A stretch of DNA of 11,575 nt from Streptomyces griseus. GTDB taxonomy: Bacteria; Bacteroidota; Bacteroidia; Chitinophagales; Chitinophagaceae. Both the position numbers and the translations under genes were made by a program. Shown here in pieces: positions 1 to 6,251 of the stretch (its first letter is position 1; each line of letters starts with the position of its first letter). The stretch covers positions 1-11,575 of the forward strand of contig CALPIT020000062.1 in the NCBI GenBank assembly GCA_943323705.2. The letters run 5' to 3'. The notes beneath the pieces were generated by a model that had not been told where the DNA came from, made no database searches, and worked only from the letters and a program-made list of their open reading frames with translations.

Positions 1-683
1 CGGCTTATCGAATCATTGTTTCAAACGAGTACTTAAAGCAATTATTGGTAGAAAAATTTCCTGAAACAGCATCTAAAATAATATTCATACCATTCTTGCC
101 CAACGAACACATTACATCTTTAAATTTCACACAGAAAGAAGAAGTAAAAACAGGGTTAAGTGATGGTAAGGATTTTTATCTATTGATGGCAGAAGGTGTT
201 GAAGAGCAAAAAATCATTACCACATTAAAAGCGTTTTCATTTTTTAAGAAATGGCAGCAGTCGAGCATGAATCTGCTGATTGTTGCAGATGATACAAAAA
301 TCATTTCATTGTCTAAGCAGTTGGAAACCTATAAATATAAAGCCGATGTAAAGTTGATTTCGGCTGATAAAAAAGATGTTGCATGCGCTGCGGCTTACGG
401 CTGTATTTTCATTTCCGAAAAACAAAAAATAAATTATAAAATGAATGATTGCATGCAAATGCAAATTCCCATGATTGTTCATGATTCCGATTACTTTAAA
501 GCTGGTTTTCAAGACTCGGTTTTATATGCCAAAACAGATGAAAAGGAATTGTCGCAGAAAATGATATTGTTGTACAAAGATGAGTCGCTGAGAAATGAAA
601 TAACAAGTGCTGCCTATCAGAAAATTATGGAAGCAGATATGAAAGATTTTACTACAAAATTTCTCCATTCGATTGTTGAATAA
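1..683 (+). CDS. Glycosyltransferase, group 1-like, C-terminal part (5' end outside window)
   Basis: The reading frame is open from position 3 to the TAA at 681-683, about 226 residues, with no stop upstream, so this is the 3' part of a gene that starts before the window. A TTG at 45 could be read as a start, but the codons before it (AYRIIVSNEYLKQL) continue a typical glycosyltransferase segment, the 'VSxYLKxxLxxxFP...KIxxIPF' stretch that leads into the second Rossmann domain of GT-B enzymes. Next comes a region like 'YFL..G....NI..LLKAFSxFKKWQ....LLIVAD', the start of the nucleotide-sugar binding domain, and a C-terminal helix-rich tail. The usual late E-x7-E donor-site motif is not obvious: the matching region reads 'NYKMNDCMQMQIPMIVHD'. 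The product is probably a cytoplasmic or membrane-associated sugar transferase for surface polysaccharide or glycolipid. Donor and acceptor cannot be told. It is also possible that the protein is a catalytically weakened GT4 relative. Confidence 0.72.
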   Translation, partial: AYRIIVSNEYLKQLLVEKFPETASKIIFIPFLPNEHITSLNFTQKEEVKTGLSDGKDFYLLMAEGVEEQKIITTLKAFSFFKKWQQSSMNLLIVADDTKIISLSKQLETYKYKADVKLISADKKDVACAAAYGCIFISEKQKINYKMNDCMQMQIPMIVHDSDYFKAGFQDSVLYAKTDEKELSQKMILLYKDESLRNEITSAAYQKIMEADMKDFTTKFLHSIVE

Positions 684-687
684 AAAA

Positions 688-755
688 TCAAAATTTAAAA
701 GTAAAAATTCAAAATTGATTACCTGATTTTTTTACTTTTTATTTTTGAATTTTGA
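688..755. repeat. AT-rich imperfect inverted repeat, copy 1
   Basis: The left arm (about 688-718, starting TCAAAATTTAAAAGTAAAAA) is an imperfect reverse complement of the right arm (about 725-755, ending TTTTTGAATTTTGA), with only a few mismatches over about 30 bases. It fills most of the gap between the glycosyltransferase and gldC and could fold into a long weak hairpin. It may act as a transcription boundary or be a dispersed repeat. A related element lies at 5261-5330. Confidence 0.6.
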
Positions 756-781
756 CTTTAACAATAACCCTTCAAACCTAT

Positions 782-789
782 TACCTTTG
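782..789 (+). promoter_or_regulatory. Possible Bacteroidota -7 box upstream of gldC
   Basis: TACCTTTG fits the TAnnTTTG -7 consensus of the Bacteroidota primary sigma factor. It begins 24 bases before the gldC ATG, which would give a leader of only about 10 bases. A convincing -33 TTTG at about 19 bases upstream is not present, so the call rests on the -7 box and the position right after an intergenic repeat. Confidence 0.4.
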
Positions 790-805
790 CCAAAAAATAG
801 TGAAT

Positions 806-1150
806 ATGCAAAAATCAACCATTACTATTGATGTTATTTTAGACCCCAATAAAATTCCTGAACAAATCAATTGGCAGGCCTCAGACAGTACTGCAGAAAT
901 GGCTCAAAAATCGAAAGCGATGTGTTTAGCATTTTGGGATAGTGCAGACAAGTCGGCACTTCGTATTGATTTATGGACCAAAGACATGATGGTAGATGAA
1001 ATGGGAGATTTTTATTACCAGATGTTGATGACCATGGCAGACACTTTCAACAGAGCTACCAAAAACAATGTACTTTCTGAAGAAATGAAAACTTTTGCCA
1101 AAGATTTTTATCAGAAATTCAGAGACGATATGATCAAAGAACAAGGCTAA
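806..1150 (+). CDS. gldC: Gliding motility-associated protein GldC
   Basis: The product is 114 residues. The N-terminus MQKSTITIDVILDPNKIPEQ, the following INWQASDS, and the later segment around residues 50-85 (ALRIDLWTKDMMVDEMGDFYYQM) match the GldC family as I know it: a small soluble protein of Bacteroidota with no signal peptide or membrane segment. In Flavobacterium it is linked to gliding motility and is associated with gldB, though it is not strictly essential; its biochemical role is unknown. The frame stays open back to a TTG at 752, but that extension lies in an AT-rich repeat arm and in the promoter-like box, and the ATG at 806 gives the family-like N-terminus. No gldB or other gld gene is seen in the window, so the presence of this gene alone does not show that the organism glides. 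Confidence 0.88.
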   Translation: MQKSTITIDVILDPNKIPEQINWQASDSTAEMAQKSKAMCLAFWDSADKSALRIDLWTKDMMVDEMGDFYYQMLMTMADTFNRATKNNVLSEEMKTFAKDFYQKFRDDMIKEQG

Positions 1151-1189
1151 TTTTATTTATTTTTATATCTATATTTTAAAACACAAACT

Positions 1190-1639
1190 ATGTCACTCGA
1201 AGTAAAAATAATGGCGGAAATGAAAGACGCCATGAAATCAAAAAATGAAGCGGTATTAAGAGCTTTAAGAGCTATAAAAGCTGAAATCATCAAAGCCAAA
1301 ACTGAACCTGGTGCTAATGGCGCTATTGATGAAGCTACCGAACAGAAATTTTTACAAAAGATGATGAAGCAACGCAAAGATTCTCTCGACATCTTTGAAA
1401 AACAAGGTCGTGAGGATTTGGCAGAAAAGGAAAGAGAAGAAATGGCGGTAATAGAAAAATTTCTACCAAAACAACTTTCTGAAGCAGAAATCAAAGAAGC
1501 CGTAAAAAATATTATTACTGAAACAGGAGCTTCCTCAGCTGCTGATATGGGAAAAGTAATGGGCGTAGCTTCGAAACAACTTGCCGGCTTAGCAGATGGA
1601 AAAACCATCAGTGCCATTGTGAAAGAAATGCTGGCTTAA
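1190..1639 (+). CDS. GatB/YqeY domain-containing protein
   Basis: The product is 149 residues, the usual length of free-standing YqeY proteins. Family features in order are an N-terminal helical part (MKDAMKSKNEAVLRALRAIK, residues 11-30), the middle 'MMKQRKDS...FEKQGREDL...E...EM..IEKFLPKQLSE' block (about 58-98), and a C-terminal helical part with DMGKVMG (119-125) and DGKTISAIVKEML (136-148). The domain is related to the tail of GatB, which contacts tRNA in the amidotransferase GatCAB. Free-standing YqeY is cytoplasmic and its function is not established; a tRNA-linked role is only inferred from the homology. The ATG at 1190 is preferred over the internal ATG at 1211 because the first residues (MSLEVKIMAEMK) fit family N-termini. 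It follows gldC by 39 AT-rich bases and precedes the CvpA gene by 23 bases. Confidence 0.92.
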   Translation: MSLEVKIMAEMKDAMKSKNEAVLRALRAIKAEIIKAKTEPGANGAIDEATEQKFLQKMMKQRKDSLDIFEKQGREDLAEKEREEMAVIEKFLPKQLSEAEIKEAVKNIITETGASSAADMGKVMGVASKQLAGLADGKTISAIVKEMLA

Positions 1640-1662
1640 TTTAATGTCACCAAAATAAGCGA

Positions 1663-2202
1663 ATGATCATTGATATCATTTTTGTTGTGTTGATGTCTTT
1701 TGCCGTGTATAAAGGCATGAGCAAAGGATTTATACAATCATTGTTTTCGTTCATTGCTTTTTTTGTAGGATTGGCAGCAGCTACTAAGTTATCAGCGGTT
1801 GTTTCTAATTACATGGCCGAACATTTTGAAACCAATGCGGTTTGGCTTCCTTTTCTTTCCTTTGTTTTAATTTTTGCAGCGTTCATTATAGTATTTTATT
1901 ACGCAGGAAAGTTATTCGAAAAAACAACTGAAGTGATGATGTTAGGCTGGCTGAATAAGTTTGGCGGTATCTGCATTTATTTGCTTTTATATGGTGTTTT
2001 TTATAGCGTTTTGATATTCTACGCAAAAGAGATGAACCTGGTAGGTAAAGAAAAATTGAGCGAGTCGGTTTTTTATCCGTATTTTTCAACTTTAGGACCT
2101 TGGCTGCTGGACCATTTGGGAAAAATAATCCCTTTTTTCAAGGATATTTTTTCACAGTTGCAACAGTATTTTGAAGGGGTACCTAAAAATTATTCGAATT
2201 AA
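1663..2202 (+). CDS. CvpA family inner-membrane protein
   Basis: The product is 179 residues with four hydrophobic segments, at about residues 2-17, 26-46, 62-82 and 101-121, followed by a short amphipathic C-terminal tail. The family's conserved 'YKGxxKGFIxSL' stretch after the first membrane segment (Y16-L27) and the 'GWLNKFGG' stretch before the fourth (95-102) are both present. The CvpA family was named for a requirement in colicin V production in Escherichia coli. In most bacteria the proteins are integral inner-membrane proteins of unclear function, connected with envelope stress tolerance. The gene begins 23 bases after the YqeY-domain gene and 45 bases before the hydrolase gene, so co-transcription is likely. 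Nothing links it to bacteriocin production here. Confidence 0.88.
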   Translation: MIIDIIFVVLMSFAVYKGMSKGFIQSLFSFIAFFVGLAAATKLSAVVSNYMAEHFETNAVWLPFLSFVLIFAAFIIVFYYAGKLFEKTTEVMMLGWLNKFGGICIYLLLYGVFYSVLIFYAKEMNLVGKEKLSESVFYPYFSTLGPWLLDHLGKIIPFFKDIFSQLQQYFEGVPKNYSN

Positions 2203-2246
2203 TGTATTTTTAAGTGAAAGTTTTTTATTTAAATCGTTACTAAATA

Positions 2247-3020
2247 ATGGATTACTCAATTAAGCAGGATGGTAAATTCAAATTCATTGAAGAAGGTGAG
2301 GGCGAGCCGCTGATGATGCTTCATGGATTGTTTGGAGCCTTGAGTAATTTCAAGGACCTGATTGATTATTTCAAAAAAACACATAAGGTAGTAGTGCCAA
2401 TTTTGCCTTTGCTAGATCTTGATTTATTGCATACTTCAGTGGGTGGATTGCAAAAGTTTTTAAATAAGTTCATAGAACACAGAAATTACAATAACATTCA
2501 CCTCATGGGCAACTCATTAGGTGGACATGTGGCACTGGTTCATGTGTTAAAAAAGCCTGAGCGCATCAAATCTCTAATACTTACCGGAAGTTCAGGTTTA
2601 TTCGAACATGGAATGGGGGATTCTTATCCTAAAAGAGGCGATAAAGAATACATTCGCCACAAAACCTCTCTTACTTTTTATGACCCTACTTTAGCAACTG
2701 AAGAATTGGTGAACGAAGTTTTCGAAATTACCAACAACAGGTTGAAAGTGATAAAAATTATTGCGTTGGCAAAAAGCGCCATCAGAAATAATCTTGGTCA
2801 GGAATTAAATCAAATAAAATTACCAACTTGCCTGATATGGGGTAATAATGATACCATCACGCCGCCATTTGTTGGAGAAGAATTTCAAAAATTAATTCCC
2901 AATAGTGAGCTGCATTTTATCGATAAATGTGGTCATGCCCCAATGATGGAAGTGCCAGAAACTTTTAATGAAATTCTTGGAGGTTTTTTAGCACGACTCA
3001 ATTCAAAAGCTTCCGTATAA
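2247..3020 (+). CDS. Alpha/beta fold hydrolase
   Basis: The product is 257 residues with a full alpha/beta-hydrolase core. The oxyanion-side motif HGLFG is at residues 26-30, the nucleophile elbow GNSLGG at 88-93 (Ser90), the acid in WGNNDTITPP (Asp202) and the base in CGHAPMME (His230), so a Ser-Asp-His triad is complete. A cap-like insertion lies between about 115 and 185. The substrate cannot be read from the sequence: esterases, lipases, C-C bond hydrolases and haloperoxidase-like enzymes share this layout. No signal peptide is visible, so it should be cytoplasmic. The first residues (MDYSIKQDGKFKFIEEGEGEPLMMLHG) are a normal family N-terminus, supporting the ATG at 2247. Its place next to CvpA and CBS genes gives no clear functional hint. 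Confidence 0.88.
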   Translation: MDYSIKQDGKFKFIEEGEGEPLMMLHGLFGALSNFKDLIDYFKKTHKVVVPILPLLDLDLLHTSVGGLQKFLNKFIEHRNYNNIHLMGNSLGGHVALVHVLKKPERIKSLILTGSSGLFEHGMGDSYPKRGDKEYIRHKTSLTFYDPTLATEELVNEVFEITNNRLKVIKIIALAKSAIRNNLGQELNQIKLPTCLIWGNNDTITPPFVGEEFQKLIPNSELHFIDKCGHAPMMEVPETFNEILGGFLARLNSKASV

Positions 3021-3024
3021 GCAT

Positions 3025-3058
3025 TAACTCTTTCAAGGGTTATTCATTTTTAATTTTT
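3025..3058 (+). terminator. Possible weak terminator after hydrolase gene
   Basis: TAACTCTT (3025-3032) pairs with AAGGGTTA (3035-3042), counting one G-T wobble, and is followed by a T-rich run (TTCATTTTTAATTTTTT) up to about 3058. The two-base gap means that in practice about 6-7 pairs would close a small loop. This resembles an intrinsic terminator, but the stem is short and AT-rich. Confidence 0.3.
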
Positions 3059-3084
3059 TAGTGTAACCCTATTAAACCTGAATC

Positions 3085-3747
3085 ATGCTCACATCTCAGT
3101 TAATCAACCAGAACATACCTCAGTTAAAATTGCAGGATACTGTTGCCAAAGCAAAGCTGCTGATTAATGATTTCAAACTTACGCACCTGCCAGTAATTGC
3201 TGAAAAAAAATACCTAGGATTGATTAGTGAAGAAGATTTGTTGGACGTGGATGATGATAAAGCAACTATCGAAATGATTCAGCAACACTTGATGTTGATT
3301 TACATTCAGGATGATGTACATTTTTTAAACGCCATTGGATATTGTAATCAACATGAAACGAACGTTGTTCCTGTTATCGACAAAGCAGCTGAATTCATGG
3401 GCGTGATTACGTCTGATTATTTATTGAAAACCATTGGAGATTTTTCAGGTGCCAATGAAATCGGTGGGTTGATTATTCTTGAAATGGAAAGGGTACATTT
3501 TTCTATTTCAGAAATCAGCAGAATTGTTGAAAGTAATGATTGTACGATTCTTCATCTTAACACCACTACAGATGCTGTAACAGGAATTCTTACTGTAACA
3601 CTTCATATCAATAAAAAAGAAATTTCAGCACTCCTAGCTACTTTTGAAAGATATGAATACAATGTGCTTCACCAGTTTGGCACAAAAATATTTGACGACA
3701 CTTCAGATATCAATTACAGAAACCTAATGAACTATCTCGACTTATAA
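3085..3747 (+). CDS. CBS domain pair protein with C-terminal ACT-like region
   Basis: The product is 220 residues. Two CBS motifs make up the first half: CBS1 at about 1-55, with 'VAKAKLLINDFKLTHLPVI...YLGLISEEDLL', and CBS2 at about 66-117, with 'FLNAIGYCNQHETNVVPVID...FMGVITSDYLL'. Such pairs usually bind adenosine nucleotides as regulatory ligands. The remainder (about 128-205: a strand, then 'ISEISRIVESNDCTILHL', then a strand with 'GILTVTLHINKKEISALLATFERY') looks like a single ACT-type ligand-binding fold. No catalytic, membrane or DNA-binding domain is seen, so the protein is probably a stand-alone cytoplasmic sensor or regulator; target unknown. It lies 42 bases upstream of the Omp85-like gene, and NAD kinase follows. 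I recall CBS, Omp85-like and NAD kinase genes occurring near each other in other Bacteroidota, which suggests a conserved cluster rather than chance. Confidence 0.82.
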   Translation: MLTSQLINQNIPQLKLQDTVAKAKLLINDFKLTHLPVIAEKKYLGLISEEDLLDVDDDKATIEMIQQHLMLIYIQDDVHFLNAIGYCNQHETNVVPVIDKAAEFMGVITSDYLLKTIGDFSGANEIGGLIILEMERVHFSISEISRIVESNDCTILHLNTTTDAVTGILTVTLHINKKEISALLATFERYEYNVLHQFGTKIFDDTSDINYRNLMNYLDL

Positions 3748-3789
3748 ATAAAAGTTATTAATTGCAAAATCTCAAGTAATCTGAAAAAA

Positions 3790-5241
3790 ATGAACATACT
3801 AAAATGCGCTTTTTTTTTCTTCGGATTGCTTTTATGTTATCGCACAGAAGCCCAACAAAATGTTGACATCAAACTTTTTTTTGAACAGCTGCTTCAAAAA
3901 ACGGCTATTGATTCTAATTGCAAATTGTTATTAGATACCATCGTTATCTCTGGGAACAATAAAACGAAAGCCTATGTGATTCTCAGAGAAATGAAAATCA
4001 AACAAGGAGACTCTTTAAAAGCAAATTCGCTGTTTGATGCCATCAAAGCTTCTCGTGAACTTGTATACAATACCAATCTTTTTTCTGAGGTGGAAATCAT
4101 TCCACTGATGACCAGTGCTTATACGTTTTCATTAAAAGTGGTTTTATATGAACGATGGTATATCTATCCTGCACCTCAATTCAAATTATCCGACAGGAAT
4201 TTCAATGAATGGTGGAAAACCTTCAATGCCGATTTCAGCAGGGTCAGCTATGGGCTTAAATTTACTCATTACAATATCAGTGGACGCGGTGACCAATTGA
4301 ATCTGATTTTTTTAAATGGTTACTCAAGAAATTTCTATGCTTATTATGCTGCGCCATATAGCAATTCGAAGCTCACAGAAGGCTTCTCTGTTGGAACAGG
4401 ATTTTCCCAAAACAAAGAGTTTACTTACAAAACAAGTTATAACAATCAGGTATTACAATACAAAAAATCGGATTTCACTAAGAGTGCTTTTTTCTTAAAT
4501 GCCACATATCGAAAAAGAAATGGCTTTTATAACCGACACTATTATGTTGCACAATTGAATTATATCAATGTAGATGATAGCATCATCACAACAAAATACA
4601 ATCCTAATTATTTCAACTCTTCACAGTCCAAAAATTTATTTGCTGATTTTACATATGGCTTTCAATATATCAACTTAGATAATATCAATTATCCATTGAA
4701 AGGAAAAGTTTATGGTTTCAGTGTAACCAAAAGAGGATGGGGCTGGAAAGGCGGGTTAAACATGCTTGCACTTGATTTTACGTACAGAAAATACATTACG
4801 CACAAACATCAATATTATAGCAGCTTTCAATTCTTTTCTAAAATTAAGTTGCCTTTCGAGCAAGCTTATATAAATCAGCGCGCCATGGGTTATGGGGATT
4901 TTTATATGAGTGGACTTGAATATTATGTTATTGATGGTGTAGCTGCCGCTATTTCAAAATATACGCTGAGCAAAAAAATATTTGGATTAAAAATTCCAAT
5001 GCCGTTCAAAATCAAACAAGTACCATTTATACCCTTATCTGTTTATACAAAAACATATGCAGAGGCAGGATATGCGTATAATAAAAAAGCATTTGACACC
5101 AGATTGAACAATCGCTTTTTATATACGGGTGGCTTTGGACTTGATATACTATCGCTTTATGATTTAAAATTAAGTGTGGAATATAGCTTTAACCAATTAG
5201 GAGAAAAGGGGTTATTTTTACACGCTAGAGGTATATTATGA
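3790..5241 (+). CDS. Omp85/BamA-like outer-membrane protein with one POTRA domain
   Basis: The product is 483 residues. A signal peptide is visible: MNILK, a hydrophobic core CAFFFFGLLLCY, and a likely cleavage after Ala21 (TEA/QQ). Residues about 46-120 look like a single POTRA domain ('LLDTIVISGNNKTKAYVILREMKIKQGDSL...NTNLFSEVEIIP...LKVVLYER'). About 150-483 is rich in alternating aromatic strands and should be the 16-strand barrel. This is shorter than BamA, which has several POTRAs, and closer to the compact Omp85 proteins of Bacteroidota. Omp85 members insert or export proteins through the outer membrane; substrate unknown. Two oddities: in the putative loop 6 (366-383, MGYGDFYMSGLEYYVIDG) the usual R-G-Y/F reads S-G-L (374-376), and the final residue is Leu, not an aromatic. 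It ends 100 bases before NAD kinase. It could be a divergent paralogue and not the essential BamA. Confidence 0.82.
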   Translation: MNILKCAFFFFGLLLCYRTEAQQNVDIKLFFEQLLQKTAIDSNCKLLLDTIVISGNNKTKAYVILREMKIKQGDSLKANSLFDAIKASRELVYNTNLFSEVEIIPLMTSAYTFSLKVVLYERWYIYPAPQFKLSDRNFNEWWKTFNADFSRVSYGLKFTHYNISGRGDQLNLIFLNGYSRNFYAYYAAPYSNSKLTEGFSVGTGFSQNKEFTYKTSYNNQVLQYKKSDFTKSAFFLNATYRKRNGFYNRHYYVAQLNYINVDDSIITTKYNPNYFNSSQSKNLFADFTYGFQYINLDNINYPLKGKVYGFSVTKRGWGWKGGLNMLALDFTYRKYITHKHQYYSSFQFFSKIKLPFEQAYINQRAMGYGDFYMSGLEYYVIDGVAAAISKYTLSKKIFGLKIPMPFKIKQVPFIPLSVYTKTYAEAGYAYNKKAFDTRLNNRFLYTGGFGLDILSLYDLKLSVEYSFNQLGEKGLFLHARGIL

Positions 5242-5260
5242 GGAAAGGTTAGTATAAACT

Positions 5261-5330
5261 AAAAAGTAAAAATTCAAAATGTAAAAGCGAAGACACAATT
5301 TTGATTTTTGACTTTTTCATTTTGACTTAA
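5261..5330. repeat. AT-rich imperfect inverted repeat, copy 2
   Basis: The left arm (about 5261-5284, AAAAAGTAAAAATTCAAAAT and onward) pairs imperfectly with the right arm (about 5294-5330), whose reverse complement contains AAAAAGTCAAAAATCAAAAT. Nineteen bases, AAAAGTAAAAATTCAAAAT, are identical at 697-715 in copy 1 and 5262-5280 here. It occupies most of the gap between the Omp85-like gene and NAD kinase. Confidence 0.6.
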
Positions 5331-5341
5331 ATAATACACAC

Positions 5342-6223
5342 ATGAAAATAGCCATATACAGTCGCGGTGTAGAAAATGACCAGCTAAGAGACATCAATCA
5401 ATTGTTTGAAGAGCTTATAGCCAATGGCATTGAGCCAGTTTTCTTTCAAGATTTTTTCAATCAATTTTATTCAGCCATCAATCTTGACAACAACAATTAT
5501 TCAACTTTCAATTGTCCGGAAGATTTAGATGAAAGTTTCGATTGCATGATCAGTTTGGGTGGAGATGGCACATTGCTCGATACGGTTACTATGGTTCGAG
5601 ATACAGGTATTCCCATCTTAGGTATCAATTACGGCCGTCTTGGATTTTTGGCGAATATTGGTAAAGACGAGATTCATGCGGCTATGGATGCGATTGCCAA
5701 TAGAAAATATGTGATTGATAAAAGATCACTTATTCATCTTGAAGCCAATGTGCCCTTGTTTGGCAAAACACCTTATGGGCTCAACGAATTTTCTATTCAT
5801 AAAAAAGACAGTTCTCCCATGATAAAAATTCACACTTATTTGAATGGTGAATTTTTAAATACTTATTGGTCAGATGGTTTGATCGTGGCTACTCCAACAG
5901 GTTCTACAGGTTATTCTTTGAGTTGCAATGGTCCTGTGGTATTCCCCGACAGCAAAAGCTTTGTAATCACACCTGTGGCACCACATAATTTGAATATCAG
6001 ACCCATCATTGTACCGGACAATACCATTATTTCTTTTGAGCTGGAAGGCAGAACAGACGGGTTTCTGGTAACATTAGACAGTCGTAGAGAAATAGTAAGT
6101 AAAGAAGTTCAGCTAGCCGTTAAAAAAGAAAACTTCGATATCAAACTCATTCGCATCAATGAAAATCATTTTCTTCAAACTTTAAGAAACAAATTAAGTT
6201 GGGGACTCGATAAAAGAAATTGA
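5342..6223 (+). CDS. nadK: NAD kinase
   Basis: The product is 293 residues, the typical length of bacterial NAD kinase, which phosphorylates NAD to NADP with ATP or polyphosphate in the cytoplasm and sets the NADP(H) pool. The signature motifs are in order: GGDGTLL at 73-79 (catalytic Asp75), GINYGRLGFLA at 94-104, the NE pair at 148-149 that contacts NAD, and the diagnostic SDGLIVATPTGSTGYSLS at 177-194, followed by GPVV (197-200) and a C-terminal beta-rich domain with 'DGFLVTLDSR' (239-248). The ATG at 5342 gives a normal N-terminus (MKIAIYSRG). The stop is 28 bases before the histidine kinase start, so the two may share a transcript. The upstream gap holds an inverted repeat, which suggests that transcription from the Omp85-like gene may be limited. 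Confidence 0.97.
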   Translation: MKIAIYSRGVENDQLRDINQLFEELIANGIEPVFFQDFFNQFYSAINLDNNNYSTFNCPEDLDESFDCMISLGGDGTLLDTVTMVRDTGIPILGINYGRLGFLANIGKDEIHAAMDAIANRKYVIDKRSLIHLEANVPLFGKTPYGLNEFSIHKKDSSPMIKIHTYLNGEFLNTYWSDGLIVATPTGSTGYSLSCNGPVVFPDSKSFVITPVAPHNLNIRPIIVPDNTIISFELEGRTDGFLVTLDSRREIVSKEVQLAVKKENFDIKLIRINENHFLQTLRNKLSWGLDKRN

Positions 6224-6251
6224 TGTCAACATTCGAATACAAGAGGTAGCT

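Noticed and set aside
752..805. Upstream extension of gldC to a TTG at 752
   Set aside because: The extra 18 residues come from a repeat arm and promoter-like DNA and do not resemble GldC N-termini; the ATG at 806 does.
1153..1617. Long open frame antisense to the GatB/YqeY gene (154 codons)
   Set aside because: Its translation is low-complexity, rich in Ser, Ala, Ile and Phe, and mirrors the Lys/Glu/Ala-rich sense gene. The sense gene matches a known family over its whole length.
1663..2202. Colicin V-like bacteriocin production locus suggested by the CvpA family name
   Set aside because: CvpA relatives are widespread in bacteria that make no bacteriocin, and no precursor peptide, immunity or export gene is nearby.
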